Assembly: GCA_044225825.1 (NCBI GenBank)
Contig: JBGAIB010000011.1
Coordinates: 62,001 to 126,000, forward strand
Reading direction: 5' to 3'
From: Bog-950 sp044225825
GTDB lineage: Bacteria; Bacteroidota; Bacteroidia; Chitinophagales; LD1
Length of the DNA: 64,000 nt
Shown: piece after piece, positions 27,206 to 35,895 of the stretch
How positions within the stretch are numbered: position 1 is the stretch's first letter
How the letters are laid out: the number at the start of each line of letters is the position of its first letter
Made by a program: the position numbers and the translations under genes
The notes under the pieces: model-generated
What the model saw: the letters and a program-made list of their open reading frames with translations, nothing else
Told to the model about the DNA's origin: nothing
Databases searched by the model: none

Positions 27206-28087
27206 CTATAAGGTTTTCAGGAAGTTAAACAGGTGGTCTGCCGACTTTAACAGCGTGCAGTTAGCGGGTAACTCTCCGGCGAGGCCTTCGGTTTGAACGC
27301 CACCTGCAAGTACGCCGAGCTTAGGGTTTTGCTGGCAAATGTTCAACAGATACTGGTAAGCATCTCCTTCGGGAAAGGCGAGTGTGAGGTAGGTAACCAG
27401 GTAATCGGGCTTAAACGCTTTGGCCACAAACTCAATTTCGTTGGCTGGCAACGATGCCCCTATGTAGGCTACTTCATGGTTGTTTTTGCGCAGCATGTAT
27501 TCCGTATATAATAGCAGTAGTTCATGCGTTTCGCCTTCCGGTAAAAACAATACGAACTTTTTGCTTTTAGGCGTTAGGTCCACGAATTGACCGTCAATAG
27601 CCGCCAATATTTTGCGGCGTATCAGGTTCGATATAAAATGTTCTTGTACAACTCTAACGGATCCTGTGGCCCACAATACGCCAGTGCGGATCATAAATGG
27701 GAAAACGAGCTTGGCAAAACTCTCTTCAAATCCCATTTTTAGTATGGCACTGCTTAGGGTTTTTTCAAAGCGTTTTTCATCAAAGCCAATCATACTATGC
27801 ACCATCGAATCCAACATTACATCCGATTGATGCGATTCTTCATATACCTGTAATACCTCTTTTTCCAATTGTTCCTTCGGCAGGTTGGCAATGCGCGAAA
27901 TCTTCATGCCGTGCCTGTTGAGGGTACTGATGTTTAACAGCAAGCGTAATTGTTCATCGGTATAATAGCGTATGTTGGTATCGGTGCGGTTGGGTTTTAA
28001 AAAGTGGTATCGCTGTTCCCAAATACGCAATGTATGGGCCTTAACCCCCGAAAGGGTTTCTACATCTTTTATCGAATACTGCGCCAT
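27206..28087 (-). CDS. CarH/LitR-like MerR regulator with cobalamin-binding domain
   Basis: A 293-aa regulator. The MerR winged helix-turn-helix is at residues 5-72 (YSIKDVETLSGVKAHTLRIW). A helical B12-binding cap follows at about 90-170 and a Rossmann-like cobalamin domain at about 175-290. The light-sensing signature of CarH, W-x9-E-H, is intact (W139, E149, H150). The lower axial ligand motif E-x-H-x-x-G is present as E186-T-H188, but its glycine is replaced by leucine. In CarH systems, adenosylcobalamin-bound tetramers repress carotenoid genes in the dark and fall apart in light. It sits between the crt sub-operons, with GTTTAAC motifs at both promoters, which fits that role. Photosensing is inferred, not shown. 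Confidence 0.85.
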   Translation of the reverse strand: MAQYSIKDVETLSGVKAHTLRIWEQRYHFLKPNRTDTNIRYYTDEQLRLLLNISTLNRHGMKISRIANLPKEQLEKEVLQVYEESHQSDVMLDSMVHSMIGFDEKRFEKTLSSAILKMGFEESFAKLVFPFMIRTGVLWATGSVRVVQEHFISNLIRRKILAAIDGQFVDLTPKSKKFVLFLPEGETHELLLLYTEYMLRKNNHEVAYIGASLPANEIEFVAKAFKPDYLVTYLTLAFPEGDAYQYLLNICQQNPKLGVLAGGVQTEGLAGELPANCTLLKSADHLFNFLKTL

Positions 28088-28113
28088 ACGTTGTGGAGAT
28101 AAAACCGGTTATT

Positions 28114-28127
28114 GTTAAACAAATTTA
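28114..28127 (-). promoter_or_regulatory. -7 element fused to a GTTTAAC site upstream of the MerR gene
   Basis: On the minus strand TAAATTTG (28127-28120) matches TAnnTTTG and continues directly into TTTAAC. It lies about 30 bp before the MerR start codon. No clear -33 TTTG is seen. The overlap suggests autoregulation. Confidence 0.5.
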
Positions 28128-28188
28128 CACTTTACGCTTCCTAATCTCAGGGGGCTTTTGCACATGGTTGTTGGCCTGCTATACACTA

Positions 28189-28671
28189 TTAGAAAATAAC
28201 GTTTTGACCGTGCAGCTTTTTAGGAAACACCGGTTGTTCAAAATACTTACCATCCACCCATAACATGCCATACGAAACGGCTGCATCCTTACTTACATCT
28301 GCGTGGTGGGCTTTGTGTGCCCGTCTTAATGCTTTTATGTAGTTGCCTTCAAGTTTGGTAAACCATCTAACACGCTGGTGGATGATGATATCGTGCACCA
28401 GCAGGTAGGTAAATCCATACAGGGCTATGCCTAAGCCAAGATAAAACTTCCAGTCGAATCCAGTTTGTACACCGCTCATAATCAATGCACCGCCAGGAGT
28501 GGCAAAAATCAGGAAATACAAATCATTCTTTTCCCAAAATCCCTTGCTTTTTTGATGATGCGATTGGTGTAAACTCCATAAAAAGCCGTGCATCACGTAT
28601 TTATGCATTACATGCGCTACCAGTTCCATACCGGCAAAACCGGCCATCAGCATTATAAGATTGAGCACCAT
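28189..28671 (-). CDS. crtZ: Beta-carotene hydroxylase
   Basis: A 160-aa membrane di-iron hydroxylase of the fatty-acid-hydroxylase superfamily. The histidine boxes are complete: H20-x2-H23-x4-H28, H35-x2-H38-H39, a central HDIIIHQ, and RRAHKAHH. About four membrane helices hold the boxes on the cytoplasmic face. It adds the 3-hydroxyl to a beta-ionone ring. It is transcribed with cruF (36 bp upstream) and crtD, and belongs to the saproxanthin/zeaxanthin branch. Confidence 0.92.
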   Translation of the reverse strand: MVLNLIMLMAGFAGMELVAHVMHKYVMHGFLWSLHQSHHQKSKGFWEKNDLYFLIFATPGGALIMSGVQTGFDWKFYLGLGIALYGFTYLLVHDIIIHQRVRWFTKLEGNYIKALRRAHKAHHADVSKDAAVSYGMLWVDGKYFEQPVFPKKLHGQNVIF

Positions 28672-28707
28672 ATGCCCCTACAACAAGGCATTCGGGAGAT
28701 TGTTCGC

Positions 28708-29373
28708 TCAGAAAAAGGATAATACAAAATCGGCAATAAGAAATAAGAACAGAATTACCAGATAGGTGCGTGCCAATCGATTTTTGGTATCCTGATTTAA
28801 AAGCGCAAAAGCAGTTTGAAGCAATAGCGCTATTGCAAACCAGGCCAGGTAATTTTGCATGGGTGGCACATGTTTCTTCCAGACCCATAAATGGTGACGG
28901 ATCGCAAAGGGCTCCAGCAAAAAGTCGAGAAGGGCCATAAGCAAGGCGGCGCCAGCAATTCGCAGTAGCGTGTTGGCTGTAATTTGACCGAGCAAAACTG
29001 CTGAACAGTAACCCAGTAATATCCAGTTTAACCCTATAATTAAAGGTACCCCGGCTATGTTCGCTCCTAACACAGGAGTATAATAATACTGTCCGAATGG
29101 GAAACCCGTATTAACTCCGGCAATTTCTGCTCCCATACCCAGGGCAAAAGCGATACAACAAAAGATATAGAAACCGCTGTTTTTAGGAGTGTGGAATACG
29201 AGTACCAACAGCAGGCTAAGCAACAGGTTGACCCACGAAAGTCCTTCGAATAGTAGTTGGATGCCGGTAATGTTTAATCCTGCTAACCCTATAAGGTGGT
29301 TAACAGCCATTACGCCAATGGCAATACTTGCAAAGCGGTTATTGGTTGTAGCTGAATTAGCCAAGTAGCTCAT
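28708..29373 (-). CDS. cruF: Carotenoid 1',2'-hydratase, CruF-type
   Basis: A 221-aa polytopic membrane protein with about seven helices in the CruF/DUF422 family. The signature stretches are GAEIAGVNTGFPFGQYYYTP, GVPLIIGLNWILL and ALLDFLLEPFAIRHHLWVW. CruF adds water to the acyclic psi end of a monocyclic carotene. The start MSYLANS at 29373 is chosen because it overlaps the crtD stop by only 17 bp; a start at 29415 would add 14 residues with no family resemblance. Presence of cruF beside crtD and crtZ points to saproxanthin- or myxol-type products and not to bicyclic zeaxanthin. Confidence 0.87.
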   Translation of the reverse strand: MSYLANSATTNNRFASIAIGVMAVNHLIGLAGLNITGIQLLFEGLSWVNLLLSLLLVLVFHTPKNSGFYIFCCIAFALGMGAEIAGVNTGFPFGQYYYTPVLGANIAGVPLIIGLNWILLGYCSAVLLGQITANTLLRIAGAALLMALLDFLLEPFAIRHHLWVWKKHVPPMQNYLAWFAIALLLQTAFALLNQDTKNRLARTYLVILFLFLIADFVLSFF

Positions 29374-30829
29374 CAATAATTTTGGCCGAAAGTAAACAAA
29401 GCGGCACACCGCCACCGGGGTGAACGCTGCCTCCGCAAAAATACAGGTTCTTTATTTTACGCGAAAAATTAGGGTGACGTAAAAAAGCAGAGTATTTATC
29501 ATTTGAACTACTGCCGTATAAAGCACCTAAATAGGAGAGGGTTTGCGCTTCTATTGTTTTGGGGTAGTTGATGTGCTCGGTGGTAATCAGGGGCTCTACA
29601 TCAGTGCCAAGAGTTGTACTTAGTTTGTGCAGAATATTCTTTCTCGCTTCTGCTATTAACTGCTCCCAATTCTGACCTGCATCGTGGGGCACATTGATAA
29701 GCGTAAACCAGTTTTCGCATCCCTCAGGGGCATGGCGCTGCTGGTACTTTTTACTTATGAAAACGTAGACGGTAGGATCGTTAAAGATGCTTTTTTTGTT
29801 GGTGATGTAATCAAATTCTTTTTCATAATCGCCGCTGAAAAAAATGTTGTGCAGGTCCAACTCGGGAAAGGAGCGCTTTATACCCCAGTAAAATATAAGG
29901 GCAGAGGTACTCTTGGGATGGTTGAGGATTTTTTCGGGTTCCTCTTGTCCAGGAAGTAAACGGCGATACGTGTGCACTACATCCATATTGCTCACCACTA
30001 TGTCTGCTTTATGGAGTTGCCCGCCCACCCAAACACCTGTAGCCTTTCCATTCGTTATCTCAATTTTATCAACCGGTGAATTGAACTGGAAAATTACCCC
30101 TAATTCGTTGGCCAGTTGGTGCAAACTTTTGCTTAAATCAGGCATGCCGCCATCCAAAAAATAACCACCCTGGTTATATTCGGGGTGTGCTATTACATTT
30201 AAGGTGCTGGGTGCCTGGTAGGGGTTACTTCCGTTATACGTAGCATACCTATCGAACAATTGCACTACGCGTTTATCCTTAAAATCGGCGCAGTTAGCTG
30301 CATGCATGTTCGTATTTATGCCTATAACAGGTAATTGAAAGAACGCTTTCAGCGATTTTAGCGTGAGATACGTGCGCAATTTGTGGACCGAGTTAAACAG
30401 AAAGATGTCCTTTGTTAACTCGTATACCTTTTTGATTTTTTTTAGATGCCGTAATACATGTGCTCCGGATTCGCCGGTTTTTGCTTGAATTTCTTCTGCA
30501 AACTTTTGTGCATCGGCATATGCGCTCAAGCGGGTGCCGTCAGCAAAAAAATAATTACAGATAGGATCTATACGGTGATATTTGTAGTAATCGGCCGGGT
30601 TGCGCTTACATAGGCGGAAGAGTTCATCTAAAAGCTCAGGGAATGTAAACAACGAAGGACCGAAACCCCAAAAAAATCCATCCTTCTCAATCTTTGTGGC
30701 TTTGCCACCAAAACTTGCATTAGCTTCATATACTCGCACCTGGTAACCTTTGCGGGCCAATCGGACGGCTGTCGCCAGTCCGCCTACGCCGGAGCCAATA
30801 ACGGCTACTTCCCCTTTCTGCTGTTTCAT
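29357..30829 (-). CDS. crtD: Carotenoid 3',4'-desaturase (CrtD-type)
   Basis: A 490-aa FAD-dependent CrtI-family desaturase with the N-terminal nucleotide-binding motif VAVIGSGVGGLATAVRLARK and E-x7-G-G-K-A. The C-terminal signature is YFCGGSVHPGGGVPLCLLSA, where CrtI at 25025 has GQLTVPGPGVPPSLISG. The HPGGG form is that of CrtD enzymes, which act on 1'-hydroxylated carotenoids. It overlaps cruF by 17 bp, so hydration and desaturation genes are coupled, matching the order of the reactions. It is the first gene of the crtD-cruF-crtZ unit, divergent from the gene at 30960. Confidence 0.87.
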   Translation of the reverse strand: MKQQKGEVAVIGSGVGGLATAVRLARKGYQVRVYEANASFGGKATKIEKDGFFWGFGPSLFTFPELLDELFRLCKRNPADYYKYHRIDPICNYFFADGTRLSAYADAQKFAEEIQAKTGESGAHVLRHLKKIKKVYELTKDIFLFNSVHKLRTYLTLKSLKAFFQLPVIGINTNMHAANCADFKDKRVVQLFDRYATYNGSNPYQAPSTLNVIAHPEYNQGGYFLDGGMPDLSKSLHQLANELGVIFQFNSPVDKIEITNGKATGVWVGGQLHKADIVVSNMDVVHTYRRLLPGQEEPEKILNHPKSTSALIFYWGIKRSFPELDLHNIFFSGDYEKEFDYITNKKSIFNDPTVYVFISKKYQQRHAPEGCENWFTLINVPHDAGQNWEQLIAEARKNILHKLSTTLGTDVEPLITTEHINYPKTIEAQTLSYLGALYGSSSNDKYSAFLRHPNFSRKIKNLYFCGGSVHPGGGVPLCLLSAKIIDELLG

Positions 30830-30868
30830 TCGCCTCTAACAATCTGTAAGTAAAAAAGTTCTTAGGGT

Positions 30869-30908
30869 AGCTGAATTTTGCCTCATTCTTAGAAAGCTGA
30901 ATTTTGCC
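30869..30908. repeat. Direct repeat AGCTGAATTTTGCC in the crtD upstream gap
   Basis: AGCTGAATTTTGCC occurs at 30869-30882 and again at 30895-30908, a 26-nt period. It lies between crtD (minus) and the gene at 30960 (plus), where an operator would sit. The period is a little over two helical turns. No family of regulator can be named. Confidence 0.5.
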
Positions 30909-30959
30909 CCGGCTTTTCAGCATACTAATTTTAATAGTTTTGAAAACAGCAATTATAGT

Positions 30960-32486
30960 ATGGTGCCCTCTACCGACTTATTCGAACTTATAAAAACTCT
31001 TTCGGGTTCCGAAAAGCGATACCTGAAGTTATATGCCGCTTCTATTGGCGGTAAAAAGGACAGCGCGTATTTACGTTTGTTCGATGCGATTAACCGAATG
31101 CCTGAATATGATGAAAAACTGTTAAAACAACAGTTAAAGAATGAAGCTTTTATCAAGCAATTGAGCGTTGCAAAAAATTACCTGTATGCTATAATTCTCA
31201 AATGTCTTACACAGTTCTACGATCGCTCGACAATTAACCCCGGCACACCCGGTGCATTGAAAGTAATTGAAATTTTGTACGAAAAAGGGTTGTTCAAGCA
31301 ATGTCACCGGCAAATCAAAAAGGCCAAGGCGCAATGTTTAAAATACGAACGCTTTTTTTTGTATGAACAGTTGCTCGAGTGGGAGGGTAGGGTGTATGCC
31401 AAAGATGCAGATTATAAAATGATTGCCGAGGTTGCAGCCTCGCAGATGGCTGTGCTGAAACGCAGAGAAGCTGATTTGCAATGTAAAAAACTTGCCTTTG
31501 ATATTTATCAAACCACTGTTGGTAGCAGCAAAAACGCAGGCCGTTTGTCGAAAAATAATGCCAGCGCTGTTCAGCAACGCTTAAATCAAACGGAATTACC
31601 CGAATTGGCGGGCACGCTTGGCCGCTATTATTTTTACTCGGCCCATGCCTTATATTATGGTTATATAGCCAATACGTCAAAGCGCCTGCAGTTTGCCCAA
31701 AAGGTGATACGCGAGCTTGAAATGCATCCTGATTTTGTAGAAGCCAATCCAGCCTACTATTCTTTTGCCGCTAATAATTTGTGTAATGCTTTACTCGCTG
31801 CAGGTAATCATGCCGAAGCTGGTCAGTTATTACAAAAAATCCGGCAGTTTAGCCGTAACCCCGGCTCGCCAATAAAGGAAGAGATGGCTGCTTCCACTAT
31901 TCTGCTTACATATCATATCGAATTATTGCTGTTTATTAATACAGGGCAGATCGCTGCCGCAGCAGCATTGGAAAAGCAGGTAAAGGCAATGATACAGGAA
32001 TACAAAAATTACTTGGCACGGGATAATGAATGGGACGTAACCTTTAGCATGGCACATGCCTTGTTTTTAAATGGTAACTTTAATCAGGCAGCTGAATGGT
32101 TAAACAAGCTTCTGCAAACCGGCCGATTCTCTGCCCGTTACGATTTGTTTGTAGTCTCTAAAATCTTTTACTTACTCATTCTGGTAGAACGCGAAGATTG
32201 GAAATTGTTACAGAATCTCTGTAGCACCATTCTTCAGTATTTGCGCCGCAAGGAATTGGATAGCGGCATTGAATCTGAACTGATTCGTCTGTTGAAGACC
32301 TATAAAAATATGCCAAAGGAAGAGCGGGTTGCCGCCTTTCAGAAATTGTACACGGCCATTGAACGCGTTAAGCAAAAGCGCAAACCATCCTTGCTGGTTG
32401 AGCTGCTGGATATTGAATCGTGGTTGATGAGCAAAATAAAGGATAGGCCCATTGTTGAAATTGCTTCAACTCGTTCGGTTAGTTAA
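30960..32486 (+). CDS. Conserved Bacteroidota protein of unknown function (paralogue of 2116-3591)
   Basis: A 508-aa cytoplasmic, mostly helical protein. The N-terminal helix pair LFELIKTLSGSEKRYLKLYA and the following KNYLYAIILKCLTQFY segment match the 491-aa protein at 2116-3591. The middle consists of degenerate TPR-like helices (for example AGNHAEAGQLLQKIRQFSRN and NGNFNQAAEWLNKLLQT). The C-terminal about 40 residues are basic. No named domain is recognised. It is divergent from crtD; whether it has any link to pigment synthesis cannot be judged. Confidence 0.8.
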   Translation: MVPSTDLFELIKTLSGSEKRYLKLYAASIGGKKDSAYLRLFDAINRMPEYDEKLLKQQLKNEAFIKQLSVAKNYLYAIILKCLTQFYDRSTINPGTPGALKVIEILYEKGLFKQCHRQIKKAKAQCLKYERFFLYEQLLEWEGRVYAKDADYKMIAEVAASQMAVLKRREADLQCKKLAFDIYQTTVGSSKNAGRLSKNNASAVQQRLNQTELPELAGTLGRYYFYSAHALYYGYIANTSKRLQFAQKVIRELEMHPDFVEANPAYYSFAANNLCNALLAAGNHAEAGQLLQKIRQFSRNPGSPIKEEMAASTILLTYHIELLLFINTGQIAAAAALEKQVKAMIQEYKNYLARDNEWDVTFSMAHALFLNGNFNQAAEWLNKLLQTGRFSARYDLFVVSKIFYLLILVEREDWKLLQNLCSTILQYLRRKELDSGIESELIRLLKTYKNMPKEERVAAFQKLYTAIERVKQKRKPSLLVELLDIESWLMSKIKDRPIVEIASTRSVS

Positions 32487-32536
32487 ATGCCTGAACAATT
32501 TGATGGCATTATTAGCAAACCAGGGCATTCGATAAA

Positions 32537-33364
32537 TTAAAATAAATCGCATACCAGGCGGTTTACTTCCCACCAGGTGGGTTGCCCTTGTTTACGGTTA
32601 AGATAAATTTCAATAGATGCTACTTCTCGTTTACTGCGTTTGCCTTTTTCTTTCTGGGTTTTGTAGGTTACATCACATAACGAATAGGCGGTTTCGCCGT
32701 CCGCTTCAATGGCAAATTCGATAAACTCATAGGTAATCAGGGCTACATCGTAATATCGGGAATGAAAGGATTCTACGCGTTCTTGTAGCTCCTGCGCATC
32801 GGTGCTAAGGCCAAGCCTGTCTTTCATCTCTTCGCTAAAAAGTTCTTCATAAAACCCTGCCTGCGCGTCAAACAAGGATACCAGCAGTTGGTGCAACAAT
32901 TGCTTAATATCAAATTCTGTATTGGGGTGAAACTCCTCGTAAATAAACTGGTTAACCCAGCCCTTCACTTTTATGTTTTCCATGTGGTGTTTAAAAAGCT
33001 CCTCGGTAATAAATCGGTAAATTTCTCGGTCGGGAGTGGGTGCCAATACGTCCAGTATCACTTTCTTTTTGGTCATTAATTTCCGAATACGGTTCAATTC
33101 TTTTTTTAGGGCTTTATCAGTAAGCTCCTTCTCCGGGGTATACGCCGGTTGACCGATATACTCATAAACGCTGACGCTTTCAGAGCTGTTTTGCTGTTTG
33201 TGAAACTGCATAATCTGTTTCAAAAACTGATTTTCTACATCCGGTGGTATATCATCGCTACCCATAAAGTTTCCTCCGAATTCCGCCATCATCTTCAACT
33301 TCAGGAACTCGTTTTCGCTGTTTAGCTCGTCTTTATTTTTTTTGGAACGCTTACGCTTAGCCAC
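32537..33364 (-). CDS. Conserved hypothetical protein
   Basis: A 275-aa soluble protein with a strongly basic N-terminus (MAKRKRSKKNK). The rest is charged, with a predicted alpha-beta C-terminal half (about 190-275: VESFHSRYYDVALITYEFIE ... WWEVNRLVCDLF). That half could form an NTF2-like or cystatin-like fold; this is a guess from pattern. No catalytic motif or signal peptide is visible. It is convergent with the 30960 gene and divergent from the histidine kinase (80-bp gap). Confidence 0.7.
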   Translation of the reverse strand: MAKRKRSKKNKDELNSENEFLKLKMMAEFGGNFMGSDDIPPDVENQFLKQIMQFHKQQNSSESVSVYEYIGQPAYTPEKELTDKALKKELNRIRKLMTKKKVILDVLAPTPDREIYRFITEELFKHHMENIKVKGWVNQFIYEEFHPNTEFDIKQLLHQLLVSLFDAQAGFYEELFSEEMKDRLGLSTDAQELQERVESFHSRYYDVALITYEFIEFAIEADGETAYSLCDVTYKTQKEKGKRSKREVASIEIYLNRKQGQPTWWEVNRLVCDLF

Positions 33365-33443
33365 AGCCTGAAAATAAAAAAATAAACCTGATACTTTTAC
33401 ACGCGCGTGACCAAAGCGGATTAAACAATTCTAATTTAGTAGC

Positions 33444-34451
33444 ATGTTCAAGTGGACCTTTTCTGCCAATCCGTTCCGGATATTATACTTCGTGTTTGGC
33501 TACATCCTTATTTTCTCGGTATGGTGGGGCTTTTTACTTTTTCAGAAAAACGAAACTGCCTTCCGCGAAACAGTTGAAATTAATCAGATTAACTACCGGG
33601 TAATCAAGCCGGGCGGCGATTACACTACCACAGCCGACTATCGGGCCTTAAGCCGTAAATACACCCGGCAAAAGTTCATGATTTTAGGTGAGGGCAGTGT
33701 ATTTATGGCCTTGTTGGTAGCAGGTTTGTTTGGCGTTAACCGCGTATTCCGAAAAGAAATTGAACTTGCTGAACAACAGCGAAACTTTTTGCTTTCCATA
33801 ACACACGAACTGAAATCCCCTCTTTCTACAATTAAAATATCCTTGCAAACACTATTGAAACGAAAGTTGGATCAGGAAAAAACGGATAAACTGGTGAACA
33901 ATTCACTGGCCGATCTGGATAGGCTGGAATCGCTGGTAGATAATATTCTGTTTGCGGCCAAGATTGAGCGCAGCGAACCAGGCTTTAGTAACGAGGAGAT
34001 TGAAGCATCGGAAATTGTATCTCGGGTAACAGAACGTTTCGGACAAAATAAAAAACGTATCCGGGTTGTACCCTTTATTCAGCCAAATATATTTCTGCGC
34101 TTGGATGGTCTTGCCTTTACTTCAATGGTAATTAACCTGATCGAAAACGCCATCAAATATTCGGACGAAGAAACGGAGGTGCAGGTAAGATTGTTTACAA
34201 AGGGCACACGGGCTGTATTTGAAGTGGCAGATCATGGAGTAGGTGTGCCTGTTGCTTTGCGGAATAAGATTTTTGAAAAATTTTACCGCATTGGCAGCGA
34301 AGATACCCGCAAAACCAAGGGCACCGGCCTGGGCCTTTACATAGTAAAACGCTTTGTTGAAATTTACGAGGGCGATATTTCGGTTCGTGATAACACGCCT
34401 GACGGCAGTATATTCTCCGTTAATCTGCCGGGGCCTGATGCAGCAGAGTAG
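33444..34451 (+). CDS. Sensor histidine kinase
   Basis: A 335-aa inner-membrane kinase. Two membrane helices (about residues 13-33 and 80-100) bracket a short periplasmic domain of about 45 residues, and no HAMP domain is evident. The dimerisation/phosphoacceptor motif SITHELKSPLSTIK contains H121. The catalytic domain has the N box (LIENAIKYS), the G1 box (VADHGVGVP), the F box (EKFYRI) and the G2 box (KGTGLGLYIVK). The response regulator follows 78 bp downstream, so the two form a two-component system. The small sensor domain gives no clue to the signal. Confidence 0.92.
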   Translation: MFKWTFSANPFRILYFVFGYILIFSVWWGFLLFQKNETAFRETVEINQINYRVIKPGGDYTTTADYRALSRKYTRQKFMILGEGSVFMALLVAGLFGVNRVFRKEIELAEQQRNFLLSITHELKSPLSTIKISLQTLLKRKLDQEKTDKLVNNSLADLDRLESLVDNILFAAKIERSEPGFSNEEIEASEIVSRVTERFGQNKKRIRVVPFIQPNIFLRLDGLAFTSMVINLIENAIKYSDEETEVQVRLFTKGTRAVFEVADHGVGVPVALRNKIFEKFYRIGSEDTRKTKGTGLGLYIVKRFVEIYEGDISVRDNTPDGSIFSVNLPGPDAAE

Positions 34452-34529
34452 AAATGACAATTCCGTGACGCGCATGTTAATAAATGTGACTAAACTTATA
34501 TTATTGTTTTAATCCTTAATCGATGACCT

Positions 34530-35225
34530 ATGGAGCAACGTATTTTACTTGTAGAAGATGAAGAAAACCTAATTGAGGTAATAAAGATGAACCTTGAGTT
34601 GGAAGGTTACGAAGTAGAAACCGCCATTACAGGATCTAAAGCGCTGAAGAAGGTAAAGGAACAGCGTTTTAACCTCATCATTCTGGATGTAATGCTACCT
34701 GAAATTGATGGCTTTACTATTTGTGAAAAAATAAGACTTACCGATACAGATACACCAATCCTGTTTCTAACTGCTAAGGACACAAGTCAGGACAAAGTGA
34801 AAGGGCTTAAGATTGGAGCTGATGATTATTTGACCAAGCCTTTTAACCTGGAAGAACTTTTACTGCGTGTAAAAGTGTTGGTGCGCCACAGTGTACGCGG
34901 TAAAAAGGAAGAGATAAAAATGAAAACCTACCATTTCGGTCCGAACGAAATAAACTTTGTTACGTTTAGGGCCATTGGTGTGGATGGTAAGGAATATCCG
35001 CTTACAAAAAAGGAAGTGTCATTATTGAAACTGCTGATTGATAAAAAGGATACGGTGGTATCGCGTGAACAAATTCTGCAGTATGTATGGGGCTACGATG
35101 TGTTCCCAACTACACGTACCATCGATAATTTTATACATTCTTTCCGTAAATACTTCGAGAAGAATCCTTCTGAACCGGTATACTTTCATTCCGTGCGCGG
35201 AGTAGGGTATAAGTTTAGCAATTAA
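34530..35225 (+). CDS. OmpR-family response regulator
   Basis: A 231-aa regulator. In the receiver domain the acidic pair is D10-E11, the phosphoacceptor D53 is in LIILDVMLPE, and the conserved lysine is K103 in YLTKPF. The C-terminal winged helix (about 130-230) ends SVRGVGYKFSN, as in OmpR/PhoB proteins. It is the partner of the preceding kinase. The 235-bp gap after it contains a small hairpin (GAGTAAG...CTTACTC near 35294-35314) and nothing else identifiable. Confidence 0.93.
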   Translation: MEQRILLVEDEENLIEVIKMNLELEGYEVETAITGSKALKKVKEQRFNLIILDVMLPEIDGFTICEKIRLTDTDTPILFLTAKDTSQDKVKGLKIGADDYLTKPFNLEELLLRVKVLVRHSVRGKKEEIKMKTYHFGPNEINFVTFRAIGVDGKEYPLTKKEVSLLKLLIDKKDTVVSREQILQYVWGYDVFPTTRTIDNFIHSFRKYFEKNPSEPVYFHSVRGVGYKFSN

Positions 35226-35460
35226 GGAGTGTTTAGCGGCTGCTACGCTGCACCCATCATCACAAATCGGGCCAAAACAAAAAAAGAGGCAAGAGTAAGC
35301 AAAAATCTTACTCATGCATCCAGCTTCCTGCATTTTATTTTCCAACAGTTTTTTTGTGTAATTGGTTGAAAATGTGTTGATTAAAAAACTTCACGCGTTT
35401 TCAAACGAATGTTAGAATCGCACTCGATTTTATTTAACGTAACCCCCAAAAAATTGCACT

Positions 35461-35670
35461 ATGGATCTTTTAATCGCCCTGTTAAGCTTTTTCAGCATCG
35501 GTTTTTCAACCAGCGGCTCTACCGCAGAAATTAAATGGACCAACGGCGACGTGGCCACCAGAGTAAAAACCTCTGATCAATACAGAACCTACCTTACCAA
35601 TGGTGGTGTTAGCCTTTTCGACAGAGAAGGAACCCCAGCTGTTTGGGTAACTGTAATCAAGAAAGACTAA
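35461..35670 (+). CDS. Small hypothetical protein
   Basis: A 69-aa protein. A hydrophobic N-terminus (MDLLIALLSFFSIGF) could be a signal or anchor. It is followed by a short polar beta-type domain (EIKWTNGDVATRVKTSDQYR ... AVWVTVIKKD). No family is recognised. Codon use resembles neighbouring genes, and the reading frame ends before a clear terminator at 35790. A 19-codon frame at 35704-35763 follows, which I do not call as a gene. Confidence 0.55.
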   Translation: MDLLIALLSFFSIGFSTSGSTAEIKWTNGDVATRVKTSDQYRTYLTNGGVSLFDREGTPAVWVTVIKKD

Positions 35671-35789
35671 TTATTTGTTAACCGTTATTCTAAAACTCAT
35701 TTTATGCCAGCAATAAGCATCAAAATAGTAAACGGGCAGGTAGTAGTTGCCAGCAGCAAATAAGCCCGGCTAAATACCCACTTCATTAT

Positions 35790-35833
35790 AAGGAGCTTAC
35801 ACTCGGATTTATCCGGGTGAAGGCTCCTTTTTG
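35790..35833 (+). terminator. Terminator upstream of ahcY
   Basis: The outer stem AAGGAGC/GCTCCTT and inner stem CACTCGG/CCGGGTG stack into a long hairpin, followed by five T. It ends the small-protein transcript and insulates the ahcY promoter. Confidence 0.75.
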
Positions 35834-35895
35834 CCATGCCATGAGGGGCTCTGTGAACTTTGTGGCAGCAGCCCTGTTTATGCAGGGTAATTGAT

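Noticed and set aside
35704..35763. 19-codon frame after the 69-aa gene
   Set aside because: Too short, with no ribosome-binding site; it may be chance, although it ends just before a terminator.
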